This document shows positions 37,628 to 45,075 of a stretch of DNA of 64,000 bases, one piece after another. The stretch covers positions 62,001-126,000 of the forward strand of contig NZ_PEBK01000006.1 in NCBI RefSeq assembly GCF_002802905.1, in the 5' to 3' direction. A program made the translations under genes and the position numbers. The DNA comes from Bifidobacterium simiarum (GTDB lineage Bacteria > Actinomycetota > Actinomycetes > Actinomycetales > Bifidobacteriaceae). The notes under the pieces were generated by a model. The model was not told where the DNA came from and did no database searches. It worked only from the letters and a program-made list of their open reading frames with translations. Every line of letters starts with the position of its first letter. The stretch's first letter is position 1.

Positions 37628-37685
37628 TCGGCGACGTGACGCGTCGCATGGCGTAACGCATCACGTATCGGGTGGTGCCATGCAT

Positions 37686-37720
37686 CGAGGGGCTCCCGCC
37701 GTCATGACGGGAGCCCCTCG
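37686..37720. terminator. Bidirectional hairpin between greA and the hemolysin III gene
   Basis: CGAGGGGCTCCCG (37686-37698) pairs with CGGGAGCCCCTCG (37708-37720), a perfect 13-bp stem between convergent genes. Confidence 0.7.
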
Positions 37721-37729
37721 CGTACGTGT

Positions 37730-37763
37730 CGGACCGTATACCGGACCGTGTCGGACCGTATCG
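37730..37763. repeat. CGGACCGT repeat (x3)
   Basis: CGGACCGT at 37730, 37743 and 37753, in the gap downstream of both convergent genes. Confidence 0.6.
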
Positions 37764-37789
37764 GCCGCAATCGTGCCGGTGGGGGAATG

Positions 37790-38719
37790 CTAGACGGTCT
37801 GCATCAGTGCGACCGCGACGAAGTAGATCGCGACCATGTGGCAGGCGTACCCGGCGACGGTGCCGCAGTGGAAGATCTCGTGGAAGCCGAACACCTTCGG
37901 CCACGGATCGGGCCGGCGCAGCGCATAGACGATGGCGCCGGCGATGTAGCAGGCGCCACCGGCCCCCAGCAGGATCACGACGACCGGTCCGGCATAGGGG
38001 GAGGTCCAAAACAGGCCGAGATAGGCCACGCCGGAGACGCCGAAGATGATGTAGACGATGGTGTACAGCCATCGGGGGGCGTTGATCCACACGACGTGGA
38101 TGATCAGCGCGATGGTGGTGCACACCCAGATGCTCGTCAGGATGAAGTCTCGCCAGAACGGGTTCAGGGCGAAGGAGACCGGCGTATAGGTGCCGGCGAT
38201 CAGTAGGAAGATGTTGACGTGGTCGATTCTGCGCAGCACGTCGGTGACTTTCGGCGACCAGTCGCCCAGATGGTAGGCGGCGGAATTGCCGAACAGGATC
38301 AGCGAGCATGTCATGAACACCGCGCACGCCCATTTGAGCAGCACGGTGGGGGAGATGCAGATCAGCACGATGCCCGCGGCCAGGGCCAGCGGGGTGGCGA
38401 CGGCGTGGATCCATCCGCGCATCAGGGGCTTCGGCCGTCCGTGGACGTCGAGGCGCACCTTGCGGATGCCGATGGCTCGGTCCTCGACCCGCCGCGCCCT
38501 GAGCTCGCCGCGGGCGATGATCCTGTCCGCTCGGGCCTTGGCCCTGGCGCGGATCTCCCGGGCCTTGGCCTGCTGATCCTCGAGGAACGCCCGGCGCACC
38601 GCGGCCCGCGCCTGATCGAGCTGCCTCGCACGATCCTCGGGGCCGAGCGTGGAGGGGTCCACGCCGATCAGCGATTCGTCGTCATGTGCCATGTCCGGTG
38701 TTTCCTCGTGCCCCATCAC
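37790..38719 (-). CDS. Hemolysin III (PAQR/YqfA) family membrane protein
   Basis: 309 residues (start at 38719 or 38716). The first 100 residues form an unusually long, charged cytoplasmic helix (ARQLDQARAAVRRAF, KAREIRARAKARADRIIA). The seven-helix PAQR domain follows, with the metal-site residues: Ser/His in NSAAYHL, the Asp in RRIDHVNIFLLIAGTYTP and the HxxxH of FGFHEIFHCGTVAGYACH. Family members are putative membrane hydrolases or receptors. The N-terminal extension is longer than in typical family members of about 220 residues. Confidence 0.88.
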   Translation of the reverse strand: MMGHEETPDMAHDDESLIGVDPSTLGPEDRARQLDQARAAVRRAFLEDQQAKAREIRARAKARADRIIARGELRARRVEDRAIGIRKVRLDVHGRPKPLMRGWIHAVATPLALAAGIVLICISPTVLLKWACAVFMTCSLILFGNSAAYHLGDWSPKVTDVLRRIDHVNIFLLIAGTYTPVSFALNPFWRDFILTSIWVCTTIALIIHVVWINAPRWLYTIVYIIFGVSGVAYLGLFWTSPYAGPVVVILLGAGGACYIAGAIVYALRRPDPWPKVFGFHEIFHCGTVAGYACHMVAIYFVAVALMQTV

Positions 38720-38746
38720 TTGCCTCTTTTCCGACGAACGACACCT

Positions 38747-38780
38747 AACCTACGCTACCGTAACTTACGCTACCGTAGGT
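38747..38780. promoter_or_regulatory. Composite direct/inverted repeat, candidate operator
   Basis: TACGCTACCGTA is repeated at 38751-38762 and 38766-38777 (15-base period). The pair is bracketed by AACCTACG (38747) and CGTAGGTT (38773-38780). It sits between the divergent hemolysin III and PdtaS genes, 30 bases from the former. Confidence 0.55.
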
Positions 38781-38894
38781 TGGATGTCAACGGATGCGCC
38801 AAAGCCGCCTCGTGCCTCGCTCCGATCGGCGTTCCGACCGGGCGACACCCGTGTTGTCCGATGGTTTTTCCACTTCACCCATTAGCATAAAAGC

Positions 38895-40376
38895 ATGGTT
38901 GATTTTTCTCATCTCGTGGCGAATAATCCGGATTTCACGGATCTGGATCGTGAATGGCTCCATCATCTGGTGGCGGACTGGCAGGTGATCGCGGACCTGA
39001 GCTTCGCGGACCTGCTGCTGGTGCTGCCCACCCCATCCGGGGAATACATCGTGGCGGGACAGTGCCGCCCCTCCACGGTGATGTCGGTCCGTCTGGACGA
39101 CATGGTCGGCAAGCTCATCGAAGGGGAGGACGTCCGGGCCATCTCCAAGGCCATGGGGGAGCAGAAGATCTCCCGTCTGGACCACTACCGGGCGGTGGGC
39201 AACACCACAGTGTGCGACGTGTACGCGCCGGTTCGCCGCGAAGGCAAGGTCCTCGGCGTGGTGGTCCGCGAGACGAACATGGCCACGCGCATGCTCAACG
39301 GCCGGTATGAGTCCGAATCCATCGCCGCCGGCAAGAAGCTGTTCGAAATGATTCCGGCGGGCACGTTCCCGTACCATGACGCCATCCTCAACCAGCGTCA
39401 TAACGCCCGCGTCTCCGACGGCTTCATCGTCCTGTCCGAGGACGGCGTCGTCGAATACGCCTCGCCCAACGCGATCAGCTGTTTCCGCCGTCTGGGCTCC
39501 GTCGAGGTCATGGAGGGCCAGTACCTCTCCGAGATCGGCACCGCCCTGATCCACGAGCGCGACATGCTGTCCGAGACACTGCCCCTCGTATTGTCCGGCA
39601 AGGCCGCCGTGGACTCCGAGATCAACGCCAACCGTTCCACGGTGTCGATGCGGTCCCTGCCGTTCTTCGACGGACGCGGCCGGTCGGGCGCCGTGGTGCT
39701 GTGCCGCGACGTGACCGAGGTCCGTCGCCGCGAAAAGGAACTGGAGACCAAGGACGCGGCCATCGCCGAGATCCACCACCGCGTGAAGAACAATCTGCAG
39801 GCGGTCTCCGCCCTGCTGAGGCTGCAGGCCCGCAGGACCAAGTCCCCCGAGGTCAAAAGCGAGCTGGAGGAGGCCATGCGGCGCGTGGAGACCATCGCCG
39901 TGGTGCACGAGGGCCTGAGCCAGACCGCCGACGAGATCGTGGACTTCGACAAGGTGATCTCCGACCTGCTGCGCATGAGCGTCGATCTGGCCACCAGCAA
40001 GGAACAGCACATCCACATCTCGTACCTGGGCAAGTTCGGCATGATGCCCGCCCAGGACGCCACGCCGCTGTCGCTGGTGCTCACCGAGCTGGTCACCAAT
40101 GCGGTGGAGCATGGCTTCCAGGGCCGTACCGAAGGCAACGTGTGGATCTCCGTGGGCCGTGGCGGCAACAACCTCAACGTGGTCGTGGAGGACGACGGCA
40201 TCGGCTACACGTCGGAATCCGATCAGGGCATGGCCCGTTCCAGCGGTTCGGGACTGGGCACGCAGATCATCAACACCTTCGTGACCAACGACTTCGGCGG
40301 ATCCGTGCGCTGGGAGCCCCGACGCGACGGCGGCACGCGCGTGGTGCTTGACATGAAGCTTCGCGCGGCGAAGTAG
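38895..40376 (+). CDS. pdtaS: PdtaS-type sensor histidine kinase
   Basis: 493 residues, soluble. The N-terminal GAF-like domain (1-140) and PAS domain (about 170-280) precede a HisKA_2 domain with EIHHRVKNNLQAVSALLRLQ (phospho-acceptor His294/295) and a HATPase_c domain (LVLTELVTNAVEHGF, VEDDGIGY, GSGLGTQI). PdtaS phosphorylates the ANTAR-domain antiterminator PdtaR, which is not in this window. GTG/TTG starts upstream are less likely. Followed by a strong terminator and by a degenerate 16-bp repeat at the stop. Confidence 0.9.
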   Translation: MVDFSHLVANNPDFTDLDREWLHHLVADWQVIADLSFADLLLVLPTPSGEYIVAGQCRPSTVMSVRLDDMVGKLIEGEDVRAISKAMGEQKISRLDHYRAVGNTTVCDVYAPVRREGKVLGVVVRETNMATRMLNGRYESESIAAGKKLFEMIPAGTFPYHDAILNQRHNARVSDGFIVLSEDGVVEYASPNAISCFRRLGSVEVMEGQYLSEIGTALIHERDMLSETLPLVLSGKAAVDSEINANRSTVSMRSLPFFDGRGRSGAVVLCRDVTEVRRREKELETKDAAIAEIHHRVKNNLQAVSALLRLQARRTKSPEVKSELEEAMRRVETIAVVHEGLSQTADEIVDFDKVISDLLRMSVDLATSKEQHIHISYLGKFGMMPAQDATPLSLVLTELVTNAVEHGFQGRTEGNVWISVGRGGNNLNVVVEDDGIGYTSESDQGMARSSGSGLGTQIINTFVTNDFGGSVRWEPRRDGGTRVVLDMKLRAAK

Positions 40377-40396
40377 CGAAGCGGTGAAGCGGCGGA
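40365..40396 (+). repeat. 16-bp imperfect duplication containing the pdtaS stop codon
   Basis: GCGGCGAAGTAGCGAA (40365-40380) and GCGGTGAAGCGGCGGA (40381-40396), 12 of 16 identical. The first copy carries the TAG stop. Confidence 0.55.
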
Positions 40397-40441
40397 GCCG
40401 GCCGTGGCCGCCGGACCAGGTCAATAGAACAGGCCGATGAA

Positions 40442-40481
40442 AAAGGCTCCGGGATGATCGAGTGATCGTCCCGGAGCCTTT
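40442..40481. terminator. Bidirectional 18-bp stem terminator
   Basis: AAAGGCTCCGGGATGATC pairs with GATCGTCCCGGAGCCTTT (one G-T pair). Read on the minus strand it is followed by TTTTTC, so it terminates the WhiB-like gene; on the plus strand it serves pdtaS. Confidence 0.85.
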
Positions 40482-40523
40482 CCGTACGGACTCCTACTGC
40501 GTGCCTGATGCCTAGCGCGCTGA

Positions 40524-40555
40524 TGTATGCGAGATCAGGTGTATGCGAGATCAGG
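40524..40555 (-). repeat. 16-bp perfect tandem repeat containing the WblE-like gene stop codon
   Basis: TGTATGCGAGATCAGG is repeated without mismatch at 40524-40539 and 40540-40555. TCA in the second copy is the minus-strand TGA stop; the first copy supplies a second TGA in another frame. Confidence 0.93.
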
Positions 40556-40829
40556 CCTGCATCTGCAGGGCGGCGGAGCGGCGGGCGCGCATCGCGCGAC
40601 GCTTCAGGGCGCGACGCTCATCCTCGCTCAGGCCTCCCCAGACGCCATAGTCCTGATTGGTGTCCATCGCGCACTTGAGGCACGCATCGATGACCTTGCA
40701 GGTGCGGCATACGGCCTTGGCCTCTTCGATCTGCTGGTATGCGGCGCCGGTGTTGCCCACGGGGAAAAACAGCTCGGGGTCCTTGTCTCGACAGGCCGCC
40801 TTGGCACGCCAATCGTATGCACTGCTCAT
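40551..40829 (-). CDS. WhiB-like iron-sulfur transcription factor, WblE/WhiB1 type
   Basis: 92 residues from ATG 40829, preceded by GAGGAA. The four cluster cysteines are in ACRDKDPELFFP (Cys13), VCRTCKV (Cys41, Cys44) and DACLKC (Cys50; Cys53 is an extra cysteine). The G(V/I)WGG turn and the basic C-terminal tail (ERRALKRRAMRARRSA) complete the family pattern. WhiB1/WblE binds the housekeeping sigma factor and responds to redox and nitric oxide. Assignment to WblE rests on ELFFPVGNTG and QIEEAKAVC. Confidence 0.92.
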   Translation of the reverse strand: MSSAYDWRAKAACRDKDPELFFPVGNTGAAYQQIEEAKAVCRTCKVIDACLKCAMDTNQDYGVWGGLSEDERRALKRRAMRARRSAALQMQA

Positions 40830-40901
40830 GGTATTCCTCGATCCGATGTTGGCTACAGATATCTCAACTATGAGCAAACCATGAATGGCTCGACATTTCA
40901 A

Positions 40902-40919
40902 GGGTTATTGTGGGTTATT
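40902..40919 (-). repeat. GGGTTATT duplication at the FtsK-like gene end
   Basis: GGGTTATT at 40902-40909 and 40912-40919, just at and after the TAA stop (40918-40920) of the minus-strand gene. Confidence 0.6.
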
Positions 40920-42909
40920 ACGCTTTTAGATGCTGGATTCGCCATATCGGCTCTCCCCGGACGCACTGGATGATCATGGACCGGCCCCGCGAAAGCAGTA
41001 CGGCGCGGCCCGCCGTGGCGATGTCGGTGTCGGTGAGCGAGGCGAGGATCGTCATCGGTATGCCGGCCATCATGTCGATCGCACGGTCGCCGGTGGGGAA
41101 GATGATCCTCACCCCGCAGTGTTCGGGGAACCGCAGATGACGGCACGACCCGAGCGAGAAGACCACGACGTGATGCGGATCCCTCAGCGCCGAACGGAAC
41201 TCGTCGGCACAATTCCCGGTGCTCAGCGGGTCGATCAGCGCATCGGCGTCATCGACCAGCCAGAACCGTCTGCGGATCCTTCCCGGTGACACGGATCCTT
41301 GCGACACGGGTCCCTGTGACGTGGTCTCCCGCGAACCGACCGACGGTTCGGTGTTCCGAACGTCCGGGGCCGGCCGGTCGAACGGTCCGGACGGTGTCCT
41401 GCCGGTGGCGCGGAACGGCAGTCCGGACCGGGCGAGACGATCCGCGATGACGCCGAGCAGCGTGCTCTTACCCCGTCCGTCGGCGCCGACGACGGCGATA
41501 TTGCCCTGATCCAATGGCAACAGGCAGGGCGACAGACGCACTCCGGTATCCTCCAGGCCGATGCACAGGGCTTCCGGCGTTCCGGACGCGATACGGACGA
41601 CGGGAGCCCGATCGGGAGGCAGCGTTCTCGGCAGCGGCGCGGAGAACAGCGGAGGGGGCGGTTCCAGCCCGAGAAACCGCGTGGCCCTCGCGCACCCGGT
41701 CACCAGCGCTTCGGCGCGACGGGGCGAGGCGCAGCGGAACCTCACACGTCGTTCGCCGTCGAAGGAGTAGGCCACGCCGGGCTGTTGCGGACTGATCAGC
41801 GCCGCGCGGGAGTCGCCGATCAGCTCGGCCGACTGCAGCGGATCCCTTACCCGCAGACAGATGTTCAGCCCGATGTTCGCCTTCATGTCGGTGGTGACCT
41901 GCCCCATCGGATTCTGCGTGCACACCACCAGATGCATGCCGAGCGATCGGCCCAGCGAGGCCAACGACACCAGCCGGTCCATGTAATCCGGCAGCTGGTT
42001 GCGCAGCGCGTGGAATTCGTCGATCACCACCATCAGCCGAGCCGGAGGATCCTCAAGCTCGTCGACGGAGGCCGCGTGCCGTGCCGCGGCCAGATGCTCA
42101 CGGCGTTTGAGCTCCGTTTCGATGACACGCAGCGCCCTGACGGCATGGGAGATGTCGAGATCGGAGACGAACCCGACCGTATGCGGCAGACGGTGCAGCA
42201 CGCGGAACGCCGATCCTCCCTTGAAGTCCAGAAACACGAAGTTCAGCCTGTTCGGCGGCACGCGGCAGGCCATCGACAGACACCAGGATTCCAGCAGCAC
42301 GGATTTGCCGGAACCGGTGGTGCCGGCGACCAGGGCGTGCGGTCCCGATCCCGGCAGATCGACGTCGTAGCGTTCCCGATCGGTCATGCCGATGGGAACC
42401 GTCCAGCACGACGATGCGTCGTCCGCGTCATGCCAGCGTCGGACGATACCGCGCCAGACGTCGGTCGCGGTCGCCGTGTTGAGACCGAGCAATGATTCGA
42501 GATCGGCGGTGGGGATCTCTGCCGCATGGTGGTCGGCCGAGTCCTCCCGGGATTGGCTTGCGGCTGCGGAAGCGGGGGAGTCTGGGGAGTCCGCGGCGGG
42601 GTGCCCGTAATCGGGGGCGTGACGCTGCGACAGCAGCATGGCGAGTGCCGAGGCCACGCATCCGATGAATCCGGGGATGATGAGCCCCGCGAACGTCCAT
42701 CGGCCCTCGACCGCCATCATGGCCAGCAGCATCAGCTGTCCCACTGCCGGGGCGATCATGGCGATGACGAACAGCGAGGCGCCGGAGGCATGCCGTGGAC
42801 GGGCCCGCTCCGGATCCGATCCGACCGGACCTTCCGCATGATTGCCGTTGCCGCGACGGTTGCCGGGGTCATGTCCACGGCGGCGCGACGGTCTGAATAC
42901 TGAGGTCAT
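40918..42909 (-). CDS. FtsK/SpoIIIE-domain double ATPase, EccC-like (type VII secretion-like)
   Basis: 663 residues. The basic N-terminus is followed by two membrane helices (ASLFVIAMIAPAVGQLMLLAMM, FAGLIIPGFIGCVASALAML), then a first ATPase domain with GTTGSGKS, FLDFKGGSAF and RLMVVIDEFHAL, plus a TQNP sensor. A second, degenerate ATPase domain has GADGRGKST and FWLVDDADAL. This arrangement resembles EccC/YukB motors rather than FtsK, as there is no gamma domain. No WXG100 substrate or other Ecc component is nearby. An inter-domain linker contains a 15-bp coding repeat. The start has no ribosome site. Confidence 0.8.
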   Translation of the reverse strand: MTSVFRPSRRRGHDPGNRRGNGNHAEGPVGSDPERARPRHASGASLFVIAMIAPAVGQLMLLAMMAVEGRWTFAGLIIPGFIGCVASALAMLLSQRHAPDYGHPAADSPDSPASAAASQSREDSADHHAAEIPTADLESLLGLNTATATDVWRGIVRRWHDADDASSCWTVPIGMTDRERYDVDLPGSGPHALVAGTTGSGKSVLLESWCLSMACRVPPNRLNFVFLDFKGGSAFRVLHRLPHTVGFVSDLDISHAVRALRVIETELKRREHLAAARHAASVDELEDPPARLMVVIDEFHALRNQLPDYMDRLVSLASLGRSLGMHLVVCTQNPMGQVTTDMKANIGLNICLRVRDPLQSAELIGDSRAALISPQQPGVAYSFDGERRVRFRCASPRRAEALVTGCARATRFLGLEPPPPLFSAPLPRTLPPDRAPVVRIASGTPEALCIGLEDTGVRLSPCLLPLDQGNIAVVGADGRGKSTLLGVIADRLARSGLPFRATGRTPSGPFDRPAPDVRNTEPSVGSRETTSQGPVSQGSVSPGRIRRRFWLVDDADALIDPLSTGNCADEFRSALRDPHHVVVFSLGSCRHLRFPEHCGVRIIFPTGDRAIDMMAGIPMTILASLTDTDIATAGRAVLLSRGRSMIIQCVRGEPIWRIQHLKA
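41288..41332 (-). repeat. 15-bp in-frame coding repeat (x3) in the EccC-like gene
   Basis: GACACGGATCCTTGC, GACACGGGTCCCTGT and GACGTGGTCTCCCGC at 41288, 41303 and 41318. They encode the SQGPVSQGSVSPG linker. Confidence 0.7.
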
Positions 42910-43007
42910 GTCTCGAGTGTGCGATCAACCGACCCGTCCGGTCAAGCCGATCCGGCGAATGTGGATAAGTCAGCGGCCGTCCACAGCCGTGAGCGGGCTC
43001 TTCGGTC

Positions 43008-44378
43008 TCACAGACCGCCGACGGTGCCGGGATCGTGGGTGCCGCTCTGCAGCTGCTGGAACAGAGTGGTGTTGCGGGTGCCGTCAAGCAGAATGCACGA
43101 ACCGATGCCGGAGGCGGGACGATAGTCGATGTCCGTGTAGTACAGGGTGCCGGTCACGCCGGAGGAGCCGGAGGCTGCCTTGAACGCCAAGGCCATCTGG
43201 GCGATGTCGAAGGCCCCGGTCTTCTCGTCCACGGTCAGCGTGGACAGACCGGCCTCGGCGAGCTTCTTGGTCTTCGCGGGGTTGAGCAGCACCTGCGGGG
43301 ACGTGGCCTTCTTGGCGACGGCGGCCAGCACCTGACGCTGGCGCTTCGCACGGCCGATGTCGCCGGTGGGGTCGGAATAGCGCATGCGGGAGAACGCCAG
43401 TGCGGTGGCGCCGTCGGCCTGATGGCATCCGGCCTTCCAGTTCAGCCCGGAGAGCACGTCGTTGACGGTGCGGTCATAGCACAGCTCCACGCCGTCGATC
43501 GCGTCGACCACCTTTTCCACGCCGCCGAAGCCGACCTGTACCACATGGTCGATCTTCATGCCGGTGATGCTCTCCACCTGAGAGGTCAGGGCCTTGTATC
43601 CGATCTGCGAGGCCACCGCGTTGATCTTCATGTCCTGGCCGTTGATGTTCACGAAGGAGTCGCGCGGGATCGAGATCAGCGAGCTATGGCCGGTCTTCGG
43701 CTTGGTCAGTACGAGGATGGAGTCGGTTCGGGAGCCGGGGATGTCCTTGGAGGAGCCGGTGCCGGCGGTGCCGTCACGCTGGTCGGAGCCGAGGATCAGC
43801 CACGTCGAGGCGGGGGTATCGGCCATGGAGGTCAGCATGTTCTTGTGGGTCAGCTGTCCATTGACCCAGCTGACCAGACTGAAGGTCAGCAGGATGAGCA
43901 CGGCCACGATGGCCGCGAGCACCGCCAGCAGACGATGCCTGATCCGCTTCGGCGATACGGCGATGGCGCCGCGCCTGCCGGATCGGGAAGGACGCGGGGA
44001 CGGGCCGGAGGCGCCGAAGGCGTGCTGGGAGAAGGATGCGGGACGGTGGCCGCCCATGCCGGAGGACGGGACGCTGGCCGTCCGCAGGCTTTCGGAGCGT
44101 GGCTCGCCGATCGTGGTATGGTGCCGTCCCGCAGTGGTGCGGGCGGCGGACTGGCCTGCGGAGGCGGGGGAGAAGCTCGGAGGCTGGGTGCCGAAGGATT
44201 CCTGCGGCGTGCGGGCGGAGGACCGCCTGGCCGGAGCGCCCTTCGGTTCAAAGGTCTGGGGAATCGGCTGCGCGCCCGCCGCCGGCTTCGGCGCCGATGG
44301 GCGGCGTCGCGGTGCGCCTGAGGGGATGAAACTCGGTGGATTGCTCCCTGACATGCCGTCAAGAGGCTCCTGAGCCAT
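43008..44378 (-). CDS. LytR-CpsA-Psr (LCP) family cell-wall glycopolymer ligase
   Basis: 456 residues, with AAGGAGGGG upstream. A 145-residue Pro/Ser/Arg-rich cytoplasmic region precedes one membrane helix (LLAVLAAIVAVLILLTFSLV). The LCP domain carries the catalytic and pyrophosphate-binding motifs: GSDQRDGTAG, SRTDSILVL, SLISIPRDSFV, GGVEKVVDAIDGVEL and ALAFSRMRYSDPTGDIGRAKRQ. LCP enzymes attach secondary polymers to peptidoglycan. It is divergent from whiB2 and near a large glycosyltransferase, a conserved actinobacterial envelope cluster. Confidence 0.92.
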   Translation of the reverse strand: MAQEPLDGMSGSNPPSFIPSGAPRRRPSAPKPAAGAQPIPQTFEPKGAPARRSSARTPQESFGTQPPSFSPASAGQSAARTTAGRHHTTIGEPRSESLRTASVPSSGMGGHRPASFSQHAFGASGPSPRPSRSGRRGAIAVSPKRIRHRLLAVLAAIVAVLILLTFSLVSWVNGQLTHKNMLTSMADTPASTWLILGSDQRDGTAGTGSSKDIPGSRTDSILVLTKPKTGHSSLISIPRDSFVNINGQDMKINAVASQIGYKALTSQVESITGMKIDHVVQVGFGGVEKVVDAIDGVELCYDRTVNDVLSGLNWKAGCHQADGATALAFSRMRYSDPTGDIGRAKRQRQVLAAVAKKATSPQVLLNPAKTKKLAEAGLSTLTVDEKTGAFDIAQMALAFKAASGSSGVTGTLYYTDIDYRPASGIGSCILLDGTRNTTLFQQLQSGTHDPGTVGGL

Positions 44379-44480
44379 ACTGCCCCTCCTTGTCGTTCGG
44401 TCCTTGCTTCAGTAGACTATGACGCATTTTTGCGGAATCGATGCCGAATCCGTCCATTCCTTCTCAGGAACAGCACAGTT

Positions 44481-44505
44481 GGGATTCCCTCGAGGGGGAA
44501 ATCCC
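44481..44505. promoter_or_regulatory. Palindrome in the LCP-whiB2 intergenic region
   Basis: GGGATTCCCTCGAGGGGGAAATCCC centres on CTCGAG and is near-symmetric, lying between the two divergent genes. The rest of the 292-base gap holds the whiB2 promoter and no gene. Confidence 0.45.
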
Positions 44506-44587
44506 TCATGTTCCGTGGCGTTCGCCAAGCGAGGAGGTGAACTTTATCACCGCCGTCTCAAAAATACGGTAGCGACACCCAAGAGAC

Positions 44588-44617
44588 TTGACAAATATTG
44601 AACAACAAGTGTGTAAT
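44588..44617 (+). promoter_or_regulatory. whiB2 promoter
   Basis: A perfect -35 TTGACA (44588-44593), 18 bases, then TGTAAT (44612-44617; TAATTT overlaps). It lies about 50 bases ahead of the whiB2 start. Confidence 0.6.
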
Positions 44618-44670
44618 TTAGCAGGCCGGGTTGGCTCGGCCATGGATCTAGTCGTTTGGGAGGTTGCGGC

Positions 44671-45024
44671 ATGTGGGGAGTGTTCGACGAGTCCCGAACG
44701 GACGGACGGACGAATTCCTCCCACGACGGCAAAAGCGCCAAAAGCAGCGGTGAGGCCCTGCTGGAGCTGTGGGGGCTGTTCGATCCCGATGAGGACCTTT
44801 CCTGGCAGCATAAGGCGCTGTGCGCGCAGACCGATCCCGAGGCGTTCTTTCCGGAGAAGGGCGGTTCCACCCGCGAGGCCAAGAAGGTGTGCGCCCGGTG
44901 CGAGGTGCGCGAGCAGTGCCTGCAGTGGGCGATCGACCATGATGAGCGTTTCGGCATTTGGGGAGGCATGAGCGAGCGCGAACGGCGGCGCTACAAGAAG
45001 GAGCATGGTAAAGAACAGGCGTAG
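44671..45024 (+). CDS. whiB2: WhiB2-type iron-sulfur transcription factor
   Basis: 117 residues from ATG 44671, with GGGAGG at seven bases. A variable 30-residue N-terminus precedes the diagnostic core: ELWGLFDPDEDLSWQHKALC, QTDPEAFFPEKGGSTREAKKVCARCEVREQCLQWA (four cluster cysteines) and GIWGGMSERERRRYKKE. In mycobacteria and streptomycetes WhiB2/WhmD/WhiB is a regulator of septation and cell division. The neighbouring LCP and glycosyltransferase genes are consistent with the conserved envelope locus. Confidence 0.93.
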   Translation: MWGVFDESRTDGRTNSSHDGKSAKSSGEALLELWGLFDPDEDLSWQHKALCAQTDPEAFFPEKGGSTREAKKVCARCEVREQCLQWAIDHDERFGIWGGMSERERRRYKKEHGKEQA

Positions 45025-45075
45025 ACGAGGCGCGGCGCGATCCGTGATCGACCCCATTGTCTTACAGTGGAAAGG

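Noticed and set aside
40918-42909. Assignment as the cell-division DNA translocase FtsK
   Set aside because: Only two membrane helices, two ATPase domains and no gamma DNA-recognition domain.
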